From positions 310,001-374,000 of the forward strand of contig NZ_QLLL01000001.1 of NCBI RefSeq assembly GCF_003259335.1: 64,000 nucleotides of DNA, given 5' to 3'. A program made the position numbers and the translations under genes. The notes below the pieces were generated by a model. That model had not been told where the DNA came from, did not search any database, and was given only the letters and a program-made list of their open reading frames with translations. This DNA comes from Chitinophaga skermanii. Lineage in GTDB: Bacteria; Bacteroidota; Bacteroidia; Chitinophagales; Chitinophagaceae. This document shows, piece after piece, positions 9,357-18,412 of the stretch; position 1 is the first letter of the stretch, and the number at the start of each line of letters is the position of its first letter.

Positions 9357-10376
9357 ATGAAGCGATTATCCCTCAAAGATGTAGCAAAATTGGCCGGTGT
9401 GGCACCTTCTACTGTCTCGTTTGTATTGAATGGAAAGGCAAAGCAAATGCGTATTAGCGACGAGCTAGCGGCTAAAATTGAAGCTGTTGTTCGGAAGAGT
9501 GGCTATACACCGCACCAAGTAGCAGTGAACTTACGCACGGGTCAATCTAAGACCTTGGGATTGATTGTTGAGAGCATTTCTGGTAGTTTTTTCGCATCCT
9601 TAGCAAAAATAATTGAAACGGAAGCTGAAAAATACGGTTACCGTGTAGTGTATTGTAGTACGGAAAACAATGCACAAAAAGGCGGTGAATTAATACGAAT
9701 GCTTTCTCGCCAACAGGTAGATGGCTATTTAATTACACCTACAGCGGGTATGGAGAAGGATATTCAACAATTGGTTGATTATAAGAGACCTGTAGTATTA
9801 ATGGATAGCTTCTTCCCTACGTTATCGCAAGTGCCTTATGTGTTAATTGATAATTATGATGGTATGGTGAAGGGCATGCAGCATCTTATTAACAAGGGGT
9901 ATAAGCAAATTGGGTTGGTAACGGTGGATATGGACTTAGTACAAATCAAAGAAAGGTATAAAGGTTATACCGATACGTTGCGCGATAATGGCATCGCCAA
10001 TAAAAAGAAGTACCAATTAAAACTTCCATATAATATTACCCGTGAAGAGGCCGTACAGCATATAGCCGATTTTGTAAAAAGCAACCCCCAAATGGACGCG
10101 GTGTTTTTTACGACAAACTATTTGGGAATATGGGGACTGGAAACCTTTGCAAAATTGGGTATTCGTATTCCGCAAGATATGGCCGTTATTTGCTTCGACG
10201 ACCATGATTTATTCCGCCTCTACCCTCCTGGTATAACCGTTATAGAACAACCTGTTGAAGAGATTGCTAAAACAGCCATTCGCTTGTTAATGCAGCAGTT
10301 AAATCAAACAAAGGGTGTAACGAAGAAATCCCAAGTGACATTGCCCGGTAAGTTCATAGTTCGGGGTTCGGTTTAA
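9357..10376 (+). CDS. LacI/GalR-family transcriptional regulator of the mannosidase locus
   Basis: This 339-residue regulator has the full LacI layout. The N-terminal helix-turn-helix is LSLKDVAKLAGVAPSTVSFVLNG written in two helices (residues about 4-26), followed by the hinge NLRTGQSKTLGLIV and a periplasmic-binding-protein-like effector domain ending near the C-terminus. It is the only LacI-type gene in the window. The next genes downstream on the same strand are SusC, SusD and two GH92 mannosidases. Palindromes with a central CG, typical of LacI operators, stand in front of that SusC and of another SusC near 43.4 kb. Control of both loci is inferred from those shared sites. The effector is unknown; a mannose-derived sugar is the obvious candidate. 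Confidence 0.93.
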   Translation: MKRLSLKDVAKLAGVAPSTVSFVLNGKAKQMRISDELAAKIEAVVRKSGYTPHQVAVNLRTGQSKTLGLIVESISGSFFASLAKIIETEAEKYGYRVVYCSTENNAQKGGELIRMLSRQQVDGYLITPTAGMEKDIQQLVDYKRPVVLMDSFFPTLSQVPYVLIDNYDGMVKGMQHLINKGYKQIGLVTVDMDLVQIKERYKGYTDTLRDNGIANKKKYQLKLPYNITREEAVQHIADFVKSNPQMDAVFFTTNYLGIWGLETFAKLGIRIPQDMAVICFDDHDLFRLYPPGITVIEQPVEEIAKTAIRLLMQQLNQTKGVTKKSQVTLPGKFIVRGSV

Positions 10377-10463
10377 AAAGTATTATTTTCTAAAAAAAAT
10401 TTATTGATTCGTAAAAATAACTTTATTTTTACCGGGCACATTATTGTGTTTAACCCGTGAATG

Positions 10464-10494
10464 AAAGAAATGGATCAAGCAATTTCTTTTTTTT
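10464..10494 (+). terminator. Possible AT-rich terminator of the LacI gene
   Basis: AAAGAAAT (10464-10471) pairs with ATTTCTTT (10482-10489) around a 10-nt loop and runs directly into a T-tract up to 10494. The stem has little GC, so termination would be weak. It is the only candidate between the LacI gene and the operators. Confidence 0.35.
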
Positions 10495-10502
10495 AGAACA
10501 CT

Positions 10503-10522
10503 TTGCTAAAACGATTTTGCAT
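10503..10522. promoter_or_regulatory. LacI-type operator A1
   Basis: TTGCTAAAACGATTTTGCAT is a near-palindrome around a central CG. Its half-sites GCTAAAAC and (complement) GCAAAATC match those of four other sites in the window. A further half-site ATTTAGCAA overlaps its right side (10521-10529). Confidence 0.65.
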
Positions 10523-10630
10523 TTAGCAATAGTATTTTAGGGGGAAATCACAAAGATGAGCTTGTATGAAGTGAACGACAAATACAGGTAGCATGTCATG
10601 AGATTCTGGGAATCTTATTTTTTTGAGATA

Positions 10631-10650
10631 TTGCTAAAACGTTTTATGTT
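10631..10650. promoter_or_regulatory. LacI-type operator A2
   Basis: TTGCTAAAACGTTTTATGTT contains the perfect 12-bp palindrome TAAAACGTTTTA around a central CG. Its centre lies 128 bp from that of operator A1. Confidence 0.65.
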
Positions 10651-10966
10651 TCCACTTCTACAAATTAAGCATACGAGAGAAATACCACGCAGTATGGGGA
10701 TGCAAGAAAGCCGTGAAATTAGCTTACACTGCGTTATGAAAAAGCATAGAAACTGATCTAAGAACACCATTAACTATTTGAAAAACCAAAGAAGGTAGCT
10801 TTTCACGAACTATTATTGCCTTTACATGTTTGCAGTGAACCGATCGCCAAGTTGTTGTTTGACCTAAGGCAGTAAATTATTTACAAGTTGGAAAATGAAT
10901 TGAGCGACTAGTCGCCACGGTGACAATTTATTGTGGAATTGTGCATGAGAAAAGTTTTGGTGTTAT

Positions 10967-10986
10967 ATGCAAAATCGATTTAGCAT
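10967..10986. promoter_or_regulatory. LacI-type operator A3
   Basis: ATGCAAAATCGATTTAGCAT is palindromic at 18 of 20 positions around a central CG. It is the operator nearest to SusC, about 205 bp before the ATG, and its right half GATTTAGCA is identical to the locus C site at 43109. Confidence 0.7.
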
Positions 10987-11191
10987 TGAGTTTGGTGGAA
11001 TTTATTCCACTCAATCATTGCGGTATTTTTCATTTAACAATTAATCATCAAGAAAAAACACGTAAACGTATAATTATGGTAGCATGTATTAACAGCCTAA
11101 TTCAGCTTTCTCCTGCTGTTAATATCCTATTTGTTACACGCACTAACCGTGTATTGATCAAATTTTTATTAACCAAAACAAAAAACTGCAC

Positions 11192-14100
11192 ATGAAGAAA
11201 AGATCCACGTTTCTGACGCAGGTTATTTTGCTTTGCGGTATTTGCATGCTTTCTGCATTCGCTGCATTTGCCCAAGGTAAAGTAATTAAAGGTAGGGTAA
11301 CCGACGCCAAGGATAATACGCCTTTGCCCGGGGTAACCGTACAAGTTAAGAACACATCCACAGGTACACAAACCACGGCCGATGGAACGTATTCCATCAC
11401 CATCCCGGAAGGCAACAACGGGATTCTTGTTTTCACGTTTGTTGGGTACGACCCACAAGAAATTGCACCCGGTAATCTGAACACGCTGAATGTGCAACTT
11501 AAAGTTGCTGTGAAAGCGTTGCAAGATGTTGTGGTGATCGGTTACGGTACTGTAAAAAAATCCGATTTAACAGGGTCTGTTGGTAATATCAAAGGCGATG
11601 TATTAAATCAACGCCCTGCTGCTTCTGTTAACCAAGAATTAAGTGGCCGCGTAACCGGTGTAAACGTTTCCACGAACTCCGGTCGCCCAGGTGGTAGAAC
11701 AAACTTGCGTATCCGTGGGTATACTTCTATCAACACTACCTTAAACCCACTCTACGTAGTAGATGGCGTCATCTTACCAGCCGGTAACTTCGATCAAGGT
11801 ACTACAGCGATCGATTACATCAACCCAAATGACATTGCCTCAATTGAAGTATTGAAAGATGCTTCTGCCACTGCTATTTATGGTGTACGTGGTGCAAATG
11901 GTGTAGTATTAATTACTACAAAAAGAGGTAGCAGCGCTGGCGGGCGTGTTACCTATGATGCAGATTTCGGTTTAAGCCAAATGGCGCGCAAATTAAAAGT
12001 ACTCAATGCAAAAGAATTCTTGGCTGTTGAAGACCAAGCTTACTTAAATGCACAAAAGTACGACCCAACAGGTTGGGCTGCAGGTAAGTACACCGATCCT
12101 AAATTAAAACGTAACAACCCTTTACTCTTCGATGCAAGCGGTAATCCTTTGTACGACACCGATTGGCAAAAAGAAGCTACTCAAACGGCATTCGCTCAAA
12201 ATCACCAAGTGTCATTCACTGGTGGTAATGCGCAAGATAATTATGGTGTATTCTTAGGCTACCGTAACGAAGATGGTATTTTACGTAACTCTTATATGGA
12301 ACGCTACTCTGGTCGTTTCGTATTCGATAGCCAAATCAAAGACTGGTTGAAAGTAGGTGGTTCTATGAGCTTCAACTGGCAAGATGAAAACCTGGTTGAT
12401 ATTGGTACCGGAGGCTTGAATGTTACAAGGATGATGGTAGAATCGTTACCGATTATTCCTGTAAAATACCCAAGTGGTAAATGGGGATCCAACGCGGATT
12501 ATCCAGGTATGGAAGGTGGTGAAAACCCAGTTAATATCGAGCAAAACAGGATTTACCAATTGAAAACACAAACCTTGCTCAGTAACGTTTATTCTAATAT
12601 TACGTTAGCAAAGGGTTTGGAATTGCGCAGTGTTATTGGTGTAAATATCTTCAACCAAAGAAACGATCAATACGCTTCTCGTGATTTACGCCAGATTTCT
12701 GCCGATCAAAAAGGTACTTCTTCAGTAGTAAACCGCCGCGATAACTTCTGGCAGTTTGAAAACTACTTAACATACAATACAACTTTCAATAAAGATCATA
12801 AACTAACGGCTATGGGTGGTGTTGCTTGGCAACATACAGATAGCTATAGCAATACAGCATCTTCTTGGAATTTCTCTGATGATTATTTCAAGTTTAATAA
12901 CCTGGGCGCAGGTTCCAATCCACAGGCGCCTGCCTCGGGTTTAAGTAAGTTTGCATTTACCTCATTCTTTGGTCGTATTAACTATACCTACAAAAACCGT
13001 TACTTGGTAACATTAACGGGTAGGGAAGATGGCACTTCAAAAATGGGTAACAACAATAAATTCGCTTTCTTCCCATCAGCAGCTTTGGGTTGGAGAGTGA
13101 ACCAAGAGAACTTCTTGAAGGATGTTAGCTGGTTATCCAACTTGAAGTTAAGAACGAGCTTGGGCCAAATCGGTAACTCTGAAATTAATCCATACAGCTC
13201 CCTTGCCCGCTTAGGTAACTACACTTCCATTTTCGGCGGTATCCGCGAAACGGGTATCGGTAACAGCCAGTTGGCCAATCCTGCATTGAGCTGGGAACGT
13301 ACTACGCAGTATGACGCCGGTTTCGAGTTAGGTTTGTTTAAAGACCGTGTAATGATCGAAGTAGATTACTACAATAAGAAAACAACCGATATGTTGTTGA
13401 ACGCCCCTGTTCCAGGGTCTAGCGGTTACACAACTATCGTACGTAACATTGGTGCCGTGCGTAACCGTGGTTTCGAGTTTGCTTTAAACACAGTGAATAT
13501 CCAGAAAGAAAACTTCACATGGTCTACTACGTTTAACTTGTCGATCAATAAGAACAAAATCCTAGCCCTTGGCGCTGCCGGCGACGATGTGTTCCCTGGA
13601 CCAGGTTTCTTAACGCAAACAAACGTATTGCGTGTAGGTGAATCAGTGGGTTCTTTCTATGGTTTAGTTCGCCTTGGCACATGGTCTGAAGCAGAACGTG
13701 ATGAAGCAGCGAAATATCCTACAATTGGTTCTTCTGCCGGTCATGCTTTACCGGGTGATGTGAAATATTTGGATGTGAACGGTGATCATGCTTATACAGA
13801 TGCAGATCGCAAGATCATTGGTAAAGGTATTCCAGACGGTTACGGTTCTTTCACGAACACGATTAAATTCAAAAATTTTGATTTCTTAATTGAATTGCAA
13901 TACATGTATGGTAACGATGTGTTGAACATGACGCGCCACTCTGCGGAAGATCGTACGGGTCAAGCGAACAGTTATGCCACCGTTTTAAATGCATGGACGC
14001 CAACGAACCAGAACACAAACATCGCGCAATTGCGTCCTATTCCAGCGGGTTATTCCACTAACATTGATACACGTTGGGTAGAAGATGGTTCTTTCATTCG

Positions 14101-14329
14101 TGGTAAGAACATTGTACTCGGTTATTCTTTCTCACCGGAAACATTGAATAAAATCAAGCTTTCCCGTTTGAGGGTATACTTTGCTGCACAGAACGTTTTC
14201 TTAATTACGAAGTACACGGGCTATGATCCGGAAGTATCTACGTACACAGAGAACTTTGCACAGGGTATCCAATTCTTTGATTATCCGAAGCCACGCACAT
14301 TTATGTTGGGCGTAAACGTAGGATTCTAA
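11192..14329 (+). CDS. SusC-family TonB-dependent transporter, locus A
   Basis: The 1045-residue outer-membrane protein begins with a Sec signal peptide ending around residue 28 (AFAQG). A carboxypeptidase-like regulatory domain follows (KVIKGRVTDAKDNTPLPGV, about 30-105), then the SusC plug with the signatures VVVIGYGTVKKSDLTGSV, IRGYTS and LYVVDG (about 108-245), and a long beta-barrel to the C-terminal Phe. SusC proteins import oligosaccharides through the outer membrane with TonB energy, capped by the SusD partner encoded 30 bp downstream. The linked GH92 genes suggest manno-oligosaccharide cargo. There is no STN domain, so direct anti-sigma signalling is unlikely; control is more likely through the LacI operators upstream. 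Confidence 0.95.
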   Translation: MKKRSTFLTQVILLCGICMLSAFAAFAQGKVIKGRVTDAKDNTPLPGVTVQVKNTSTGTQTTADGTYSITIPEGNNGILVFTFVGYDPQEIAPGNLNTLNVQLKVAVKALQDVVVIGYGTVKKSDLTGSVGNIKGDVLNQRPAASVNQELSGRVTGVNVSTNSGRPGGRTNLRIRGYTSINTTLNPLYVVDGVILPAGNFDQGTTAIDYINPNDIASIEVLKDASATAIYGVRGANGVVLITTKRGSSAGGRVTYDADFGLSQMARKLKVLNAKEFLAVEDQAYLNAQKYDPTGWAAGKYTDPKLKRNNPLLFDASGNPLYDTDWQKEATQTAFAQNHQVSFTGGNAQDNYGVFLGYRNEDGILRNSYMERYSGRFVFDSQIKDWLKVGGSMSFNWQDENLVDIGTGGLNVTRMMVESLPIIPVKYPSGKWGSNADYPGMEGGENPVNIEQNRIYQLKTQTLLSNVYSNITLAKGLELRSVIGVNIFNQRNDQYASRDLRQISADQKGTSSVVNRRDNFWQFENYLTYNTTFNKDHKLTAMGGVAWQHTDSYSNTASSWNFSDDYFKFNNLGAGSNPQAPASGLSKFAFTSFFGRINYTYKNRYLVTLTGREDGTSKMGNNNKFAFFPSAALGWRVNQENFLKDVSWLSNLKLRTSLGQIGNSEINPYSSLARLGNYTSIFGGIRETGIGNSQLANPALSWERTTQYDAGFELGLFKDRVMIEVDYYNKKTTDMLLNAPVPGSSGYTTIVRNIGAVRNRGFEFALNTVNIQKENFTWSTTFNLSINKNKILALGAAGDDVFPGPGFLTQTNVLRVGESVGSFYGLVRLGTWSEAERDEAAKYPTIGSSAGHALPGDVKYLDVNGDHAYTDADRKIIGKGIPDGYGSFTNTIKFKNFDFLIELQYMYGNDVLNMTRHSAEDRTGQANSYATVLNAWTPTNQNTNIAQLRPIPAGYSTNIDTRWVEDGSFIRGKNIVLGYSFSPETLNKIKLSRLRVYFAAQNVFLITKYTGYDPEVSTYTENFAQGIQFFDYPKPRTFMLGVNVGF

Positions 14330-14359
14330 TAACCATGTTCAAACTAAAAGAAAACAACA

Positions 14360-15865
14360 ATGAATCGATATATTAAAAAACTCGGCATCCTTGCCCTCTC
14401 CGCGGGTCTTCTTGCGGGTTGTACAAAAGGATTCTTGGAAGAACAAGACCCGTCGAATTTTACACAAGATAACTACTACACGAAGCCAGAACACGCAAGA
14501 GCAGCGGTAAACGCTATCTATGCGGGTTTACGTTTCATGTCCGATGGTTTTGGTACTTTCGGTGGTTCTCCTTTTATGATGTTGGAATTCCCAACCGGCT
14601 TATGTAATACAGATGTTGGTCAGAACCAGGATAACACCAGCTTGCGTAACCTTACCTACAATGCTGATAACCAATACTTGGAACGCTGGTGGAACCAATG
14701 CTATAAAGGCATTGCCAACGCGAACCTCGCAATTGCCCGCATTCCTGGGATTACGATGGATGAAACATTGAAAAAGCAATATTTGGGCGAAGCATACTAT
14801 TTACGTGCTCTCCAATACTTCTACCTTATCCGTATTTTCGGTAACATCCCGTTAATCAAGGAGCCTATTACCTTCACCTCCCCCGATTTGTATCCAACCC
14901 AAGCTGATCCAAATGCCGTGTACGAATTGATTATCTCGGATTTGAAAGCGGCTGAAGCAGCAGGATTAACACCTACCGATACAAGAGGTTATGCCTCCCA
15001 AGGTGCCGTAAAATCTTTACTGTCGTTGGTTTATCTCACAATGGCCGGCGAACCAATGAAGAAAGGTGCTGAATATTACCAATTAGCAGCTGCGAAAAGT
15101 TTGGAAGTAATTCGTTCTAAAGCGTACGATACCTTCCCTACTTACGAGGATTTACATACAAAAGCTAAGAATAACACGGGAGAAGAGATTTTCATGGTAC
15201 AATACAAAACAGGTATTGCTACGAATGCACTTCACCAATATTTCATCCCGAACTTCCGTAGAATTTCGGCGTTCGCGGATGAATTCGGTTCTATTTCAGC
15301 TACGAATGAATTTGTAGCATCGTATGATGCGAATGACTTAAGGAAGCAAGAGCAACAGTTCTTCTTCACGAAGTACAAATTGTTCGCTGATACATCGAAA
15401 ACGGTGAACTTTGGTGGTAATTATGTGTTTAAATGGTTTGATCGTGTAGGGAATGCCACTGCACAGAGCGATTTAAACTGGAGAATCATGCGCTACGCTG
15501 AAGTATTACTTATTCACGCGGAAGCGGCGAATGAAGCGGGCGCCGCCACACAAGATGCCTACGATGCATTAAATGCCATCCGTAAGCGTGCCAAGTTAGC
15601 TCCTGTAAGCGGGTTAAATCAAACCCAATTCCGCGAAGCTGTATGGCGCGAACGTTACCACGAACTTTGTTACGAAAACGTTATTTGGTTCGATATGGTA
15701 AGAACACGCAAAGTATACGTGCCTACAACGAATACATTCGACAATTTCGTAGGGCACAAGTTCACTTACGGACCAACTTTACAAGAGAAGAACTTATTGT
15801 TCCCGATCCCAACACGTGAGATCAAAAACAATAAGAACATCAAACAACACACACCTTGGTTATAA
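14360..15865 (+). CDS. SusD-family surface glycan-binding lipoprotein, locus A
   Basis: The 501-residue lipoprotein has the lipobox LAGC (Cys21) followed by TKGFLEEQDPSNFT, the classic SusD start. The RagB/SusD helical TPR-like region with the EAYYLRALQYFYLIRIFGNIPL motif sits near residues 145-170, and the C-terminal half contains YAEVLLIHAEAANEAG and the ERYHELCYENVIWFDMVR block. SusD lids bind glycan at the cell surface and hand it to the SusC barrel. The gene is 30 bp behind SusC and is followed by an intrinsic terminator, so SusC and SusD form a two-gene block. Confidence 0.95.
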   Translation: MNRYIKKLGILALSAGLLAGCTKGFLEEQDPSNFTQDNYYTKPEHARAAVNAIYAGLRFMSDGFGTFGGSPFMMLEFPTGLCNTDVGQNQDNTSLRNLTYNADNQYLERWWNQCYKGIANANLAIARIPGITMDETLKKQYLGEAYYLRALQYFYLIRIFGNIPLIKEPITFTSPDLYPTQADPNAVYELIISDLKAAEAAGLTPTDTRGYASQGAVKSLLSLVYLTMAGEPMKKGAEYYQLAAAKSLEVIRSKAYDTFPTYEDLHTKAKNNTGEEIFMVQYKTGIATNALHQYFIPNFRRISAFADEFGSISATNEFVASYDANDLRKQEQQFFFTKYKLFADTSKTVNFGGNYVFKWFDRVGNATAQSDLNWRIMRYAEVLLIHAEAANEAGAATQDAYDALNAIRKRAKLAPVSGLNQTQFREAVWRERYHELCYENVIWFDMVRTRKVYVPTTNTFDNFVGHKFTYGPTLQEKNLLFPIPTREIKNNKNIKQHTPWL

Positions 15866-15893
15866 ACTTTTTACATAAAGAGTAGCATAATAC

Positions 15894-15931
15894 GGCTGGC
15901 CTTGTTTAGGGCCGGCTTTTCTCTTTTTTAA
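15894..15931 (+). terminator. Intrinsic terminator after locus A SusD
   Basis: GCTGGCC (15895-15901) pairs with GGCCGGC (15910-15916), one G-U pair included, around an 8-nt loop and is followed by a T-rich tract (TTTTCTCTTTTTT). Confidence 0.75.
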
Positions 15932-15985
15932 AACTTTAGATGCAGCTCGTCGTTTTCGCGGGTTGGATTTTGTAAATGCAAATAA

Positions 15986-18280
15986 ATGAACATGAAACGT
16001 TTTGGATTTTTAGCAGCTGCCATGTGCACTGTCACCTTCGCCAAAGCACAGGAAGTCAACCAAGTAAGCGACCCCGTCGAATGGGTAAACCCGCTGATGG
16101 GCACTGATTCCAAAATCACTTTGTCGAATGGGAATACTTATCCCGCTATTGCCACGCCTTGGGGTATGAACTTTTGGATGCCACAAACGAATACAAACGG
16201 CCACGGTTGGGCTTACCAATACAGCGCCGATAAAATTCGCGGCTTCAAACAAACCCATCAACCTTCGCCTTGGATTAACGATTACGGCCAGTTCTCTTTA
16301 ATGCCGGTTACAGGATCTACGAAGTTTACACAAGACGACCGTGCCAGCTGGTTCTCTCACAAAGCAGAGGTATCTAAACCTTATTATTATAGCGTGTACG
16401 TGGCAGATGCCGATGTTACGACTGAAATTACCCCTACCGAAAGAGCGGCCCAATTCCGCTTCACTTTCCCTAAAACAGATAGCGCCTTCGTGGTGGTAGA
16501 TGCTTTCGAGAAAGGTTCCTATGTTAAGATTATCCCTTCCGAGAAAAAGATTATCGGTTATACAACCCGCAACAGCGGTGGTGTACCGAAGAACTTCAAA
16601 AATTATTTTGTTTTAGTATTCGATAAGCCTTTTAAAGTAGCCAATGCTTGGCACGGTAACGTGTTAGCAAAGGATACGCTCGAATACCAAGCCGATCACG
16701 TAGGTGCCATTGTGGGCTTCGCTACAAACCGCGGCGAACAGGTGAATGTAAAGGTGGCTTCTTCTTTCATCAGCGCAGCACAAGCCGATTTAAACCTGCA
16801 ACGTGAAATCGGGAAAGACGATTTTAATACCACCCAAGCAAAAGCAAAGGCTGCTTGGAATAAAGAGTTGTCAAGAATTATGGTAGAAGGTGGTACGATC
16901 GACCAAGTACGTACTTTCTACTCTTGCTTATACCGTACGATGTTGTTCCCGCGTAAGTTTTACGAATACGATGCTAACAACAAAATTGTTCACTATAGCC
17001 CGTATAATGGCGAAGTATTACCAGGTTACATGTTTACCGATAACGGTTTCTGGGACACTTTCCGCGCAGTTTTCCCATTCTTCACATTGATGTACCCAGA
17101 AATGGACAGCCACATTATGGAAGGTTTAGCTAACACTTACAAAGAAAGTGGCTGGTTGCCAGAATGGGCGAGCCCCGGTCATCGTAACTGTATGATCGGT
17201 TCAAACTCTGCTTCTTTAATTTCCGACGCGTACATCAAAGGTATCCGAGGTTTTGATATAAATACCTTATGGGAAGCTTTGATGAAGAATAGTGAAAATG
17301 AAGGACCATTAACTTCCGTAGGAAGAAAAGGTGTGAAGTATTACAACGAGCTAGGTTATGTACCGTATGATGTGGATATTAACGAAAATGCTGCCCGCAC
17401 ATTGGAATATGCGTACGACGATTTCACTATCTATAAATTAGCGCAAGCCTTGAACCGCCCGCAAGAAGAAATTGCGCGCTTTGCGAAAAGAAGCCAGAAT
17501 TACCGGAATTTATTCGACCCATCGCACAAACTGATGCGCGGTAAAAACAAGGATGGTAACTTCCAAGCACCTTTCAACCCTTTCAAATGGGGTGATGCTT
17601 TTACAGAGGGTAACAGTTGGCATTACACATGGAGCGTGTTCCAAGATATCGAAGGTTTATCTAGCTTAATGGGTGGTAAGAAAGAATTTGTGAAGATGTT
17701 GGACTCTGTGTTTATTATGCCTCCAGTGTTCGACGAAAGCTATTACAGAACCGTGATCCACGAGATCCGTGAAATGCAAATTGCTAATATGGGGCAATAT
17801 GCACATGGTAACCAACCTATTCAGCATATGACTTACTTGTATAACTATGCAGGTGAACCGTGGAAATCGCAGTATTGGGTACGCCAAGTAATGGATCGTA
17901 TGTATAAGGCTACGCCTGATGGGTATTGTGGTGATGAAGATAATGGGCAAACCAGTGCATGGTATGTATTCTCTGCAATGGGCTTCTACCCCGTATGTCC
18001 AGGTACGCCGGAATACGTTTTCGGCGCGCCACTTTTCAAGAAAACGACTATTACGTTCGAGAATGGTAAGAAAATGGTGATCAATGCACCAAGCAATTCC
18101 AACAAGAACATCTATGTACAAAGCATGAAATTGAACGGTGCTACGTACGATAAGAATTATATTAATCACTTCGACCTACAAAAAGGCGGTACGCTGCAAG
18201 TAGAAATGGGTGCAGCACCGAATAAAACGAGAGGTGTGAGTGAAAAATCATTCCCGTATTCATATTCGAGGGAGAAATAA
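15986..18280 (+). CDS. GH92 exo-alpha-mannosidase, probably alpha-1,2-specific
   Basis: The 764-residue protein has a signal peptide (cleaved near AKAQE) and a full-length GH92 fold. GH92 enzymes are Ca2+-dependent inverting exo-alpha-mannosidases of the periplasm or surface. Against the well-studied Bacteroides enzyme BT3990, from memory, the spacing fits exactly: Glu541 in TEGNSW matches general acid E533, and Asp650/Asp652 in GDEDNGQ match D642/D644. His592-Glu593 (IHEIRE) falls on H584-E585, reported to mark alpha-1,2-mannosidases. The usual GNEPSHH is GNQPIQH here. An ATG six bases later gives an equally good start. A terminator stands on each side, so expression may need readthrough or a separate promoter. 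Confidence 0.93.
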   Translation: MNMKRFGFLAAAMCTVTFAKAQEVNQVSDPVEWVNPLMGTDSKITLSNGNTYPAIATPWGMNFWMPQTNTNGHGWAYQYSADKIRGFKQTHQPSPWINDYGQFSLMPVTGSTKFTQDDRASWFSHKAEVSKPYYYSVYVADADVTTEITPTERAAQFRFTFPKTDSAFVVVDAFEKGSYVKIIPSEKKIIGYTTRNSGGVPKNFKNYFVLVFDKPFKVANAWHGNVLAKDTLEYQADHVGAIVGFATNRGEQVNVKVASSFISAAQADLNLQREIGKDDFNTTQAKAKAAWNKELSRIMVEGGTIDQVRTFYSCLYRTMLFPRKFYEYDANNKIVHYSPYNGEVLPGYMFTDNGFWDTFRAVFPFFTLMYPEMDSHIMEGLANTYKESGWLPEWASPGHRNCMIGSNSASLISDAYIKGIRGFDINTLWEALMKNSENEGPLTSVGRKGVKYYNELGYVPYDVDINENAARTLEYAYDDFTIYKLAQALNRPQEEIARFAKRSQNYRNLFDPSHKLMRGKNKDGNFQAPFNPFKWGDAFTEGNSWHYTWSVFQDIEGLSSLMGGKKEFVKMLDSVFIMPPVFDESYYRTVIHEIREMQIANMGQYAHGNQPIQHMTYLYNYAGEPWKSQYWVRQVMDRMYKATPDGYCGDEDNGQTSAWYVFSAMGFYPVCPGTPEYVFGAPLFKKTTITFENGKKMVINAPSNSNKNIYVQSMKLNGATYDKNYINHFDLQKGGTLQVEMGAAPNKTRGVSEKSFPYSYSREK

Positions 18281-18330
18281 TGCAAGAATCTAAATAGTTG
18301 ACATGCTATTTATTGTTCACTGTATGAGTG

Positions 18331-18360
18331 TCATCCCGGCTCACCGGGATGAATTTTTTT
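18331..18360 (+). terminator. Intrinsic terminator between the two GH92 genes
   Basis: TCATCCCGG (18331-18339) pairs perfectly with CCGGGATGA (18344-18352) around a CTCA tetraloop and is followed by a run of eight T. Confidence 0.85.
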
Positions 18361-18412
18361 TAAATTTATCGACCGAATCTACCAAGATTTTGAACCTGTA
18401 TAAACAAACAAC

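Larger units (their letters stand above)
10377..11191 (+). promoter_or_regulatory. Long regulatory and leader region of locus A SusC
   Basis: This 815-bp region has no convincing ORF. It holds a perfect 9-bp hairpin (10411-10419/10424-10432), an AT-rich terminator-like hairpin, three LacI-type operators centred at 10512, 10640 and 10976, and two further structured elements downstream. The first is ATTGAG...TGGAAT-TT-ATTCCA-CTCAAT (10985-11015), a stem with a 5-nt bulge immediately after the third operator. The second is a perfect 10-bp inverted repeat (11087-11096/11115-11124) about 70 bp before the SusC ATG. The last two would lie in the 5' leader RNA if transcription starts near the third operator. 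Confidence 0.55.

Noticed and set aside
10920..11195. A 91-codon open frame in the locus A leader, plus strand
   Set aside because: It runs through operator A3 and both hairpins, has no domain-like character and overlaps the SusC start. Better read as regulatory DNA.
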